Assembly: GCA_003023165.1 (NCBI GenBank)
Contig: PXSD01000134.1
Coordinates: 1-28,845, forward strand
Length of the DNA stretch: 28,845 bases
Source: Halobacteriales archaeon QS_9_67_15
Lineage (GTDB): Archaea; Halobacteriota; Halobacteria; Halobacteriales; Haloarculaceae
Reading direction: 5' to 3'
Of this stretch, positions 1 through 6,703 are shown piece after piece. The notes under the pieces were generated by a model, which was not told the DNA's origin, did no database searches, and saw nothing but the letters and a program-made list of their open reading frames with translations. How positions within the stretch are numbered: the first letter of the stretch is position 1; each line of letters starts with the position of its first letter. The translations under genes and the position numbers were made by a program.

Positions 1-1
1 C

Positions 2-205
2 GTCGTGGTCCACCTCGCGGGTCAGGTCGGTCGCGCTGTCGAGCGAGCGGTTGGCGACGTACAGGGATTCGATTCCCGCGTCCGCGAGCGCGTGAGCCAC
101 GTGGCAGAACTGCTGTCGAACGTCGAGGAGACCGGGGAGGAAACCGCCGACGAACGAGTCGCGGCAGCGAAGACACTCGCGGACGACATCGCGGACGGAA
201 CGTGA
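2..205 (+). CDS. C-terminal end of an unidentified haloarchaeal protein (partial)
   Basis: An open frame enters from the left edge and stops with TGA at 203-205. The 67 visible codons are acidic (11 Glu, 6 Asp), start mostly with G and end mostly with G or C, which is the usual pattern of real genes in this window. The last half reads as a charged helix ending in DDIADGT. I do not recognise the family. The same bases are also open on the minus strand with high GC3, so the strand call is moderate. The gap to sdhC (186 bases) and the separate promoter there suggest it is not part of the sdh operon. Confidence 0.4.
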   Translation, partial: VVVHLAGQVGRAVERAVGDVQGFDSRVRERVSHVAELLSNVEETGEETADERVAAAKTLADDIADGT

Positions 206-352
206 GGGATGAGGGGGACACTCGGTGAGGCGTACTCTTCGGATTCGGTCTCCGAGTCGGATTCACGGTCAGGGACTCGTCCCCGTGACCTCGAACAGCC
301 TCTCGAATCCGGTCATCTATGGACGTGTTCGGCGGCCGAATCGGGGCGGTGT

Positions 353-366
353 AGAAACTACTATAG
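353..366 (+). promoter_or_regulatory. Putative TATA element of the sdh operon
   Basis: An AT-rich stretch (core ctactatag at 358-366) lies 26-34 bases before the ATG of sdhC in otherwise GC-rich DNA. At this spacing transcription would start at or just before the ATG, so the message is probably leaderless or nearly so, as is common in haloarchaea. The match is by eye only. Confidence 0.45.
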
Positions 367-391
367 CCCCAGACCTCTTTTCAGCCGATGT

Positions 392-781
392 ATGAGCGGA
401 ACGTACGACCGCGGAGCGGTCGAGGACTTCGGCCGGTGGCGGGAGTTCGAGCCGGGCATGTGGGCGTGGATCTTCCACAAGTTCACCGGATGGGTGCTCG
501 TCGGCTACCTCTTCACGCACATCGCGGTCCTGAGCACGGCGACCGGCGGAGACGTGTTGTACACGAACACGCTCCAGGGACTCGAGGAACTGCTTATCGT
601 CCGTATCCTGGAGGTCGGCCTGCTGTCCGTGGCCGTCTTCCACATCCTCAACGGGGTGCGACTGCTGTTCGTCGACCTCGGGTTCGGGCTCGACAGCCAG
701 GACAAGAGCTTCTACGCGTCGCTCGTCGTGACGGCAGCCATCGTCGTCGCAAGCGTGCCGACGTTCCTCGCGGGGGTGTGA
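392..781 (+). CDS. sdhC: Succinate dehydrogenase cytochrome b subunit SdhC
   Basis: This is the first gene of the sdhCDBA operon, 129 aa. It is one of two membrane anchors of succinate:quinone oxidoreductase (respiratory complex II), which passes electrons from succinate to the quinone pool. There are three hydrophobic segments (about residues 24-46, 66-88 and 103-127). The SdhC motif HKFTGW lies at 29-34, and FHILNG holds His84, the likely heme b ligand by family analogy. The frame is open upstream, but the ATG at 392 is chosen because it follows a TATA-like element at the right spacing and gives the normal N-terminus. It is followed after three bases by sdhD. Confidence 0.93.
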   Translation: MSGTYDRGAVEDFGRWREFEPGMWAWIFHKFTGWVLVGYLFTHIAVLSTATGGDVLYTNTLQGLEELLIVRILEVGLLSVAVFHILNGVRLLFVDLGFGLDSQDKSFYASLVVTAAIVVASVPTFLAGV

Positions 782-784
782 GCG

Positions 785-1150
785 ATGGCGGAACACTACT
801 CCTCCTTTCAGCGCGGCGGGGCCAAGTGGCTCTTCCAGCGACTGACGGCGGTGTTCCTGGTCGGCGTCCTCGCCTTCCACTTCTTCCTCCTGCACTTCGT
901 CAACCACGCCGCCGAGGTCACCTTCGCCGGGACCCAGGCGCGCATGAGCCAGGTCGGCTACTTCGCGACGATGTGGCTGTTCCTCGTGACCGCGACCTTC
1001 CACGGCGTCAACGGCGTCTACAACGCCCTGATCAATCAGGGACTCACCGGCACCCGGAAGAAAGCAGTCGGGGCCGTTTTGGCGCTGGCGAGCATAGCAC
1101 TAGTCGTCCAGGGAACGCGCGTGGCGCTCGCAATGACCAACCTACTATGA
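785..1150 (+). CDS. sdhD: Succinate dehydrogenase membrane anchor SdhD
   Basis: This 121-aa second membrane anchor of complex II has three predicted membrane segments (about residues 18-40, 57-78 and 90-117). The segment AFHFFLLHF and the motif TFHGVNG (His73) resemble SdhD/SdhC heme and quinone-site helices. Its ATG lies three bases after the sdhC stop. Its own stop overlaps the sdhB start (ATGA at 1147-1150), so the two are translationally coupled. The family identity rests on position in the operon and helix pattern more than on strong sequence motifs. Confidence 0.9.
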   Translation: MAEHYSSFQRGGAKWLFQRLTAVFLVGVLAFHFFLLHFVNHAAEVTFAGTQARMSQVGYFATMWLFLVTATFHGVNGVYNALINQGLTGTRKKAVGAVLALASIALVVQGTRVALAMTNLL

Positions 1151-2037
1151 GTACACAAATCGAGCAAGAGCAAGCCGAGGAGCAGGCAGAGGCCGACGCG
1201 GCCGCGGAGACCGAGGAGTCGCCACAGCGGCGTCGACTCTCCGCGAAGAGAGCGCGCGCCGAGGCCCGTGAGCGCGAGGAACAGGCCCGCGAGGAGGTCC
1301 GAGAGGCAGAGAACACCGTCGAGATCAAGGTGTTCCGCTACGACCCAGAAGTCGAAGGCAAAGCGGAGCCCCGCTTCGACGAGTTCCACGTCCCCTTCTT
1401 CAAGGGGATGACGGTGCTCGACGCGCTCATCTACGCGCGGGACCACTACGACTCCTCGCTGACCTTCCGCCACTCCTGTCGGCAGGCCGTCTGTGGCTCC
1501 GACGCGCTGTTCGTCAACGGCCAGCAGCGACTCGGCTGCAAGACCCAGATGGCGGAGCTGGAGGACCCGGTCCGGATCGAGCCGCTCCCCCACCAGGACG
1601 TGGTCAAGGACCTCGTCGTGAACATGGAGCACTTCTACGAGCAGATGCACGCGGTCGAGCCGTACTTCCAGCCCGACGAACTGCCCGAGGGCGAGCACGA
1701 GGAACAGCGCCAGACGCCCGAGAACCGCGAGACGGTCAAGATGTCCACGCGGTGCATCTGGTGCGGTGCCTGCATGTCATCGTGTAACATCGCGGCCGGC
1801 GACAACGAGTACCTCGGCCCCGCGGCGATCAACCAGGCCTACCGGTTCGCGATGGACGAGCGCGAGGGCGAGATCCAGAAGGAGGACCGACTGGAGATCA
1901 TCGAGCAGGAACACGGCGTCTGGCGCTGTCAGACCCAGTTCTCCTGTACGGAGGTCTGTCCGAAGGACATCCCGCTGACCGAACACATTCAGGAACTGAA
2001 GCGCGAAGCAGTGAAGTCGAACCTCAAATTTTGGTAA
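1147..2037 (+). CDS. sdhB: Succinate dehydrogenase iron-sulfur subunit SdhB
   Basis: This 296-aa electron-transfer subunit of complex II links the flavin in SdhA to the membrane anchors. All cluster ligands are visible. The [2Fe-2S] set is Cys111, Cys116, Asp119 and Cys131, with Asp in place of the third Cys, as in the E. coli protein. The CxxCxxCxxxC set is Cys203, 206, 209 and 213, and the final set is Cys261, 267 and 271 before Pro, giving the [4Fe-4S] and [3Fe-4S] clusters. The first 55 residues are a Glu/Arg/Ala-rich extension ahead of the ferredoxin domain. The start at 1147 overlaps the sdhD stop. The frame is open far upstream, but that part is out-of-frame sdhC/sdhD sequence. Confidence 0.95.
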   Translation: MSTQIEQEQAEEQAEADAAAETEESPQRRRLSAKRARAEAREREEQAREEVREAENTVEIKVFRYDPEVEGKAEPRFDEFHVPFFKGMTVLDALIYARDHYDSSLTFRHSCRQAVCGSDALFVNGQQRLGCKTQMAELEDPVRIEPLPHQDVVKDLVVNMEHFYEQMHAVEPYFQPDELPEGEHEEQRQTPENRETVKMSTRCIWCGACMSSCNIAAGDNEYLGPAAINQAYRFAMDEREGEIQKEDRLEIIEQEHGVWRCQTQFSCTEVCPKDIPLTEHIQELKREAVKSNLKFW

Positions 2038-2039
2038 CA

Positions 2040-3722
2040 ATGCACGAACACGACGTACTCGTCGTCGGCGCGGGCGGCGCAGGCTTGCGAGCGGCCATCG
2101 AGGCCCACGAGGAAGGCGCTGACGTGGCCATGGTCACGAAGCTCCACCCCGTCCGGTCGCACACCGGCGCGGCGGAGGGCGGTATCAACGCCGCGCTCCA
2201 CCCGGAGGACTCGTGGGAGCTCCACGCCTACGACACGATGAAGGGCTCGGACTACCTCGCAGACGCGCCCGCAGTCGAGACCTTCGCAAAGGACGCACCG
2301 GACGAGGTCATCCAGCTCGAACACTGGGGGATGCCGTTCTCCCGCGAGGAGGACGGCACCGTCTCCCAGCGTCCGTTCGGCGGCCTCTCGCACCCCCGAA
2401 CCACCTACGCCGGCGCAGAGACCGGCCACCACCTGCTCCACACGATGTACGAGCAGGTCGTCAAGCGCGGCATCACCGTCTACGAGGAGTGGTACGTCCT
2501 CGACCTCGCGGTTACCGACCACGACGACGTCGAGGACCGCGAGTGTCACGGCGTCGTCGCCTACGACATCGCGCTGGAGGACATGGAGTTCGTCCAGTTC
2601 CACCCCACGACGCTCCCGTCGACGGGCGTCCTCATCTCCGAGGGCGTCCGTGGCGAGGGCGGCATCCTCTACAACGAGGACGAAGAGCGGTTCATGTTCG
2701 AGCGCGGCTACGCGAACAACGAGGGCGAACTCGCCTCTCGGGACGTGGTCTCGCGGGCCGAACTGACAGAGGTCAACTCCGGCCGGGGCATCGAGGACGA
2801 GTACGTCCACCTCGACATGCGTCACCTCGGCGAGGAGCGCATCCTCGACCGCCTGGAGAACATCCTCCACCTCGCGGAGGACTTCGAGGGCGTCGACGGC
2901 CTCGACGAACCGATGCCGGTCAAGCCCGGCCAGCACTACCAGATGGGCGGCGTCGAGTGCGACGAGAACGGTCACACCTGCATCGACGGCCTCTACGCGG
3001 CCGGTGAGACGGCCTGTGTCTCCCTGCACGGCTCGAACCGTCTCGGCGGCAACGCGCTCCCCGAACTGCTCGTCTTCGGCGCACGCGCCGGCAAGCACGC
3101 CGCGGGCGGCGACATGAAACACGCCGAGATATCGACCGGTCCCGGTGCCGAGAGCGAGGCCGGCGAACTCGACGACGGGATCCGGATCGGTGCCATCGAG
3201 AGCGGGAGCGAGGGCGTCGCGGCCGACGGCGCCGCGGTCGACGCACAGACCGTCGTCGAGGCGGAGGTCCAGCGACAGCGCGACCGTGTCGAGCGCCTCC
3301 TCGAAGAGGACGGCATCAATCACGCGCACGTCCGCGACGACATCCAGGAGACGATGACTGCGAACGTCAACGTCTTCCGCCGCGAGGAGACCCTCAAGCG
3401 GGCCCTCGAGGACATCCACGAGGCCCGCGAGCGCTACCAGCACGTCTCCGCGTCGGACCCCTCGCGCACCTACAACACGGACCTCATCCACACCATCGAG
3501 ACGCGCAACGTCCTCGACGTCGCCGAGGCCATCGCGGTCGGCGCGCTCGCCCGCAAGGAGTTCCGCGGTGCCCACTGGCGCGAGCAGTACCAGTACCGCG
3601 ACGACGAGGAGTGGCTCAAACACACGATGCTCGCGTGGAACGACGGCAACCCCCGTCTTTACTACAAGCCCGTCCTCCTCGAAGCCGAGAAGGAGTACGA
3701 GCCGAAAGAGCGGTCCTACTAA
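2040..3722 (+). CDS. sdhA: Succinate dehydrogenase flavoprotein subunit SdhA, with an apparent internal in-frame deletion
   Basis: This 560-aa catalytic subunit of complex II oxidises succinate to fumarate using covalent FAD. Visible parts are the Rossmann motif GAGGAGLRAA (10-19), the flavinylation motif RSHTGAAEGG with His41, QFHPTTL with His188, the catalytic-region motif SRDVVSRA (233-240), GQHYQMGGV with His299, and GSNRLGGNAL with Arg333, followed by the helical and C-terminal domains. The protein jumps from GVVAYDI (171-177) straight to ALEDMEF (178-184). Related SdhA proteins have about 48 residues here, including the ATGG and TGDG motifs that contact FAD. The frame stays open across the junction. 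ATG 2040 lies two bases after the sdhB stop. The gene is either a damaged enzyme or an assembly error. Confidence 0.9.
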   Translation: MHEHDVLVVGAGGAGLRAAIEAHEEGADVAMVTKLHPVRSHTGAAEGGINAALHPEDSWELHAYDTMKGSDYLADAPAVETFAKDAPDEVIQLEHWGMPFSREEDGTVSQRPFGGLSHPRTTYAGAETGHHLLHTMYEQVVKRGITVYEEWYVLDLAVTDHDDVEDRECHGVVAYDIALEDMEFVQFHPTTLPSTGVLISEGVRGEGGILYNEDEERFMFERGYANNEGELASRDVVSRAELTEVNSGRGIEDEYVHLDMRHLGEERILDRLENILHLAEDFEGVDGLDEPMPVKPGQHYQMGGVECDENGHTCIDGLYAAGETACVSLHGSNRLGGNALPELLVFGARAGKHAAGGDMKHAEISTGPGAESEAGELDDGIRIGAIESGSEGVAADGAAVDAQTVVEAEVQRQRDRVERLLEEDGINHAHVRDDIQETMTANVNVFRREETLKRALEDIHEARERYQHVSASDPSRTYNTDLIHTIETRNVLDVAEAIAVGALARKEFRGAHWREQYQYRDDEEWLKHTMLAWNDGNPRLYYKPVLLEAEKEYEPKERSY

Positions 3723-3870
3723 ACCATCTTTTTCGCTCGAGGGTCGCAGAGCGACCCCCGTCTGCTCGCGAGCCGGAGGCCCGCTCGCACGGTCCGAGGG
3801 ACCGAAGGTCCCTCGCTAAGCCAAAAACATGGGTGAAAAAGGCCGGGACCTCGCTCCGCTCGGTCCCGGA
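3723..3870 (+). terminator. T-tract and hairpin cluster after the sdh operon
   Basis: Directly after the sdhA stop comes a T-rich run (tctttttcgc, 3727-3736), a typical archaeal termination signal. It is followed by perfect stems: gggtcgc/gcgaccc (3741-3757, 3-base loop), cgaggga/tccctcg (3795-3815) and ccgggacc/ggtcccgg (3843-3869). A run of A follows the second hairpin at 3823-3827. No convincing gene lies between 3723 and 3994; the open frames there have no haloarchaeal protein character. Confidence 0.5.
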
Positions 3871-3994
3871 GAACCGGTTCGCGCCTCCGGCGCTCACCGG
3901 ACGCCTTCTCTACCGCAACACCGTTTCTGACGCTGCCGACCGGAAATATCGACTAAAACGACCACGAACACTGCCTCAGCGGACGTACTCTCGC

Positions 3995-4582
3995 CTACTC
4001 CTCGTCGTCTTCGTCGACGATCCAGTCCTCTCGGACGCGCTTGGTGCCCGAGTCGGTGTCGATGATGAGGACGTCGTAGTCCTCTGTGCCGGTCTTGACG
4101 CCGGTGACCGTGCCGCTGTTGGTGCCGTACACCGAGGAGTCCGGCCCCGCGACGTGGAAGGTCACCTCGTCGCCGCGGTCGACCGGCACGTTGCTGAATC
4201 CCACCGGTGACCGAGGGACGGACTGACCGGACCCACCGCGGTACAGTGGCTGAGACTGGCCGCCGTCGCCGTCCGCATCGGCCGCGGACGCCGACCCGTC
4301 GGCCTCGCCGATTCGCCGACCGAACCCACAGCGCTTCGTCTCCTCCACGACGACCTGCTCGACCGTGAGCGTCGGGTGAGTGCGCTTCCACTCCGTGAGC
4401 GCCTCTTCCATCCGGTCGGCCGAGAGGTCGTCGCGAGCACTGACGTCCATCTCGAACGACCGTATCGACCGCTCGCCCGTCCGAGACTCGCAGACGACCC
4501 TCGCCTCGAAGACGCCCTCCGACCTGTTTTTCGCCTGTCGCTCGTACTCTAATTCAGTCCCGTCGACAGTTATCGTAGGCAT
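3995..4582 (-). CDS. Conserved haloarchaeal hypothetical protein, two-part with acidic linker
   Basis: This 195-aa cytoplasmic protein has no signal or membrane segment. Residues 1-90 form an alpha/beta-like region with two cysteines (VVCES and KRCGFG). Residues 91-120 are a Ser/Ala/Asp/Gly-rich linker. Residues 125-195 look like a small beta-rich domain (VTFHVAGPDSSVYGTNSG, then GVKTGTEDYDVLIIDTD) ending in a very acidic tail. I do not recognise the family. The start is the ATG at 4580-4582, which has a good TATA element about 40 bases upstream on the same strand. It converges with the sdh operon. Confidence 0.75.
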   Translation of the reverse strand: MPTITVDGTELEYERQAKNRSEGVFEARVVCESRTGERSIRSFEMDVSARDDLSADRMEEALTEWKRTHPTLTVEQVVVEETKRCGFGRRIGEADGSASAADADGDGGQSQPLYRGGSGQSVPRSPVGFSNVPVDRGDEVTFHVAGPDSSVYGTNSGTVTGVKTGTEDYDVLIIDTDSGTKRVREDWIVDEDDEE

Positions 4583-4617
4583 GTCGATAGCACAACTGTT
4601 GTAGCATAGGTGAGAAG

Positions 4618-4632
4618 TTAGTTATATATCTT
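4618..4632 (-). promoter_or_regulatory. TATA element for the 3995-4582 gene
   Basis: Read on the minus strand, aagatatataac lies about 37-50 bases before the ATG at 4582, in an AT-rich patch (4605-4650) unlike the surrounding GC-rich DNA. It would give a short 5' leader of roughly 10-20 bases. Confidence 0.5.
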
Positions 4633-4643
4633 ATTGAACTCAT

Positions 4644-5420
4644 TTGATACGTCAGGGCATCTGGCGGCGAAGCCGGGTCCGTGGTCGCGGCGGGACGGGG
4701 CTGAAGACCGCCGAGACCGTCTTCGGCGCCTGCGAGTCGGTACGCAAGCGCGGGCGCGTCGACGTCCCGCTCGAGGGCGAGGACAACGCTCTGGAGGCGC
4801 TGGTCGACGCCGGCTACACGGTCGACGTCGGAACGATCCCCGACCACGGGAACGATTTCGACATCCAGTACGTCGAGCCGACACGGCGGCGATACGACGC
4901 GACCGACCCCGACCGGATCCTCTCTCACAGCACCGGCGGACTGGTCGCCGTACACCTCGAATCGTCGGCGCCTCGGGTCTACCTGAGTCCGTGGTGGGGG
5001 ATGGCCGGCGAGTCGGGCCTCCTCCAGCGACTCCTGGTCTCGCTCCCGACCGCGCGACCGGTCATCCCGGTGCCAGACGACCCGGGTGCGCTCGGCGACC
5101 TCGCGACGGAGCGCCAGGTCGCAGCGGGACCGGACAACGTCGCACCGGCGTTCCTGCGGACGGTCGCTGACTCGCAGGAGCGCCTTCCCGCCTTCCGCGG
5201 GGACAGCGTGGTCTTCTGCTCGCTCGGGGACCGCGTTGTCGGCGTCGACGCCATCGGCGAGCACGCGCCGGCCGAGCGAACCGTCCTCTACGACGGCGGT
5301 CACGAGTTGTTCACGTCCAGCTCTCGAGACCGGACTGTCGAATGGGTCCTCGCGACACTGGCAGACGGGCCGGACGCACTGACTGGGCCGGTCCGTGCCG
5401 AGCACCCGCCTCAGGAGTGA
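4644..5420 (+). pseudogene. Startless alpha/beta-hydrolase relic, probably chimeric
   Basis: The open frame encodes 258 residues but has no ATG or GTG until about position 5000. Only a TTG at 4644 follows the preceding in-frame stop (4635-4637). From about residue 53 it resembles a haloarchaeal alpha/beta hydrolase: a GYTVDVGTIPDH strand/loop, the nucleophile-elbow sequence SHSTGG, SPWWGM, VVFCSLGDRVV with the acid region, and YDGGHELF with the catalytic-type His. Residues about 20-52 (TAETVFGACES, then RVDVPLEGEDN) instead resemble the C-terminal strand of Gfo/Idh/MocA oxidoreductases. The first strand and oxyanion loop of a hydrolase are missing. I read it as a deletion fusion of two old genes, though translation from TTG cannot be excluded. 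Confidence 0.55.
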
Positions 5421-5439
5421 CAGCAGGCCGTCCCGTCCG

Positions 5440-5994
5440 TCAGAAGAGGACGTACAGCATGAGATAGACGACGACGCCCAGCGTGAAGGAGACCAGCCAC
5501 AGCGCGGCGGCGATGCGACCGACTTGCGGGTGGCGCGTCTCGCGGAGCGCGGGGACGGGACGCGTCAGCGCGAGCAGGAGCACGTAGATGACCAGCGGCA
5601 CGCAGACGACGGCGAGGAGGATGTGGACGCCGAGGACTGCGGGATAGACCACGCCCTCGACGACAGGGGGGCCGGAGAAGTCTGTCGGCCCGAGCAGTGC
5701 GACGCGGTAGAGATAGGCGGCGAGAAAGAGCGCGAAGAGGCCGGTCGTCGAGAGCATGGCTGCGCGGTGTCTGGCGACGTTTCCGCGGCGGATCGCTCGC
5801 CACCCGACGAGGATGGTCCCGATCGCCGTCACGCTGAGGACCGCGTTGACGTGGGGGATCGCGTCGAGGACGACCTCGGGCGCTCGCGGGAGGAGTGCGG
5901 TCGGGATCGCCTGCAACGCCGCCGCGAAGACGACTCCGAGCGCGAGAACCGAGAGGACTCCAGTTAGAGCCGGCACGTGGTGCCTGACGTTCAT
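5440..5994 (-). CDS. DUF420 family integral membrane protein
   Basis: This 184-aa protein has five hydrophobic segments (about residues 8-28, 45-65, 80-100, 115-140 and 160-182). Conserved polar and His positions typical of DUF420 are visible: PHVNA, ARHRAAM, LGVHILLA and TRHPQVGR, ending in VVVYLMLYVLF. A bacterial DUF420 relative (CtaM/YozB) is needed to assemble heme-copper cytochrome oxidase, so a role in respiratory oxidase assembly is plausible, but no oxidase gene is in the window to support it. The start is the ATG at 5992-5994. A TATA-like gttaaaat lies about 55-60 bases upstream on the minus strand. It converges with the hydrolase relic. Confidence 0.85.
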   Translation of the reverse strand: MNVRHHVPALTGVLSVLALGVVFAAALQAIPTALLPRAPEVVLDAIPHVNAVLSVTAIGTILVGWRAIRRGNVARHRAAMLSTTGLFALFLAAYLYRVALLGPTDFSGPPVVEGVVYPAVLGVHILLAVVCVPLVIYVLLLALTRPVPALRETRHPQVGRIAAALWLVSFTLGVVVYLMLYVLF

Positions 5995-6075
5995 CGTCTG
6001 GAACTTGGGACTGGACCGTCAATGCGGTTGCGATTTTTGTCCCACTAAGTAGATTTTAACATACAGTTGAAGTAC

Positions 6076-6092
6076 ATCCAAATTTATTAGTA
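6076..6092 (+). promoter_or_regulatory. TATA element of the AT-rich lipoprotein gene
   Basis: The sequence ccaaatttattag lies 23-35 bases before the ATG at 6113. At this spacing the transcript would start at or next to the start codon. The whole neighbourhood (6030-6112) is AT-rich, so the match is less telling than elsewhere. Confidence 0.4.
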
Positions 6093-6112
6093 ATAAGAAA
6101 AAAATTTCATCT

Positions 6113-6628
6113 ATGGACAGGAGGTCATTCTTGTGTCTGTCTGTCTCGCTCATAGTGACACCGTTTTCAGGCTGTAGAGAAAATGTAAATAGAAATTCAG
6201 AAGTAACGAGCACAATTTCGAAAGAAGAAGAATGTTTAAACACTTATACAAAAGATGAGCCACGAGAGCCGTACAACAAGTTAAGCTTGTTCAGAGTGCC
6301 GAAATATGTTAATGAGTACGATAATTCTGCAGTAATCAAATACCAGGACCTCGATCCAGCTGCTCAACGTGCCGTAGATCAAGCACTGAACTTGGAAGAT
6401 TCGTATATAGAGTGTATTAGTGACGGATCAAGTGTAATTAAATTATATAAACAAATTGAGGCCAAGTGGGGCCAGAGTAACGAAGCAGCACGAGATCACA
6501 CTTATATATTTCACGACGACCAATACTATGCTATTCACCTTGTTAAAGAAGGAGACCACGTTTTAATAGATTCTATTCCCTGTACTGAAAACTCATGTCC
6601 GAAAACACCAACAGATCCATCAGAATAA
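6113..6628 (+). CDS. Small secreted lipoprotein of foreign base composition
   Basis: This 171-aa protein starts with DRRSF, a hydrophobic stretch and a lipobox ending FSGC (Cys21). This fits a Tat-type lipoprotein exported and anchored by a lipid on the cell surface. The mature part holds five more Cys (EECL, IECIS, PCTENSCPK and others), so disulfides are likely. The gene is strikingly AT-rich, with many codons ending in A or T (aaa, aat, tta, ata), unlike every neighbour, and its product is less acidic. This points to transfer from a low-GC haloarchaeon or virus. The domain is not recognised. It lies alone between convergent genes. Confidence 0.75.
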   Translation: MDRRSFLCLSVSLIVTPFSGCRENVNRNSEVTSTISKEEECLNTYTKDEPREPYNKLSLFRVPKYVNEYDNSAVIKYQDLDPAAQRAVDQALNLEDSYIECISDGSSVIKLYKQIEAKWGQSNEAARDHTYIFHDDQYYAIHLVKEGDHVLIDSIPCTENSCPKTPTDPSE

Positions 6629-6703
6629 TAAACTATATCTAATCGATTTGAATTATCATATACAGATATATAAACCAGCTGCGGAAGTCTCTTACGCTGG
6701 GAG

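Noticed and set aside
1..210. Minus-strand reading with a segment like the NAD-binding part of glutamyl-tRNA reductase (YVANRSLDSATDL)
   Set aside because: The expected GAGEMG glycine loop is missing just before it, and first-codon-position bias and acidity favour the plus-strand frame. The resemblance is probably chance, but the strand is not certain.
1989..3623. A long minus-strand open frame opposite sdhA
   Set aside because: It is complementary to a clear SdhA coding sequence and shows only the Val/Leu/Asp-rich pattern of an antisense frame.
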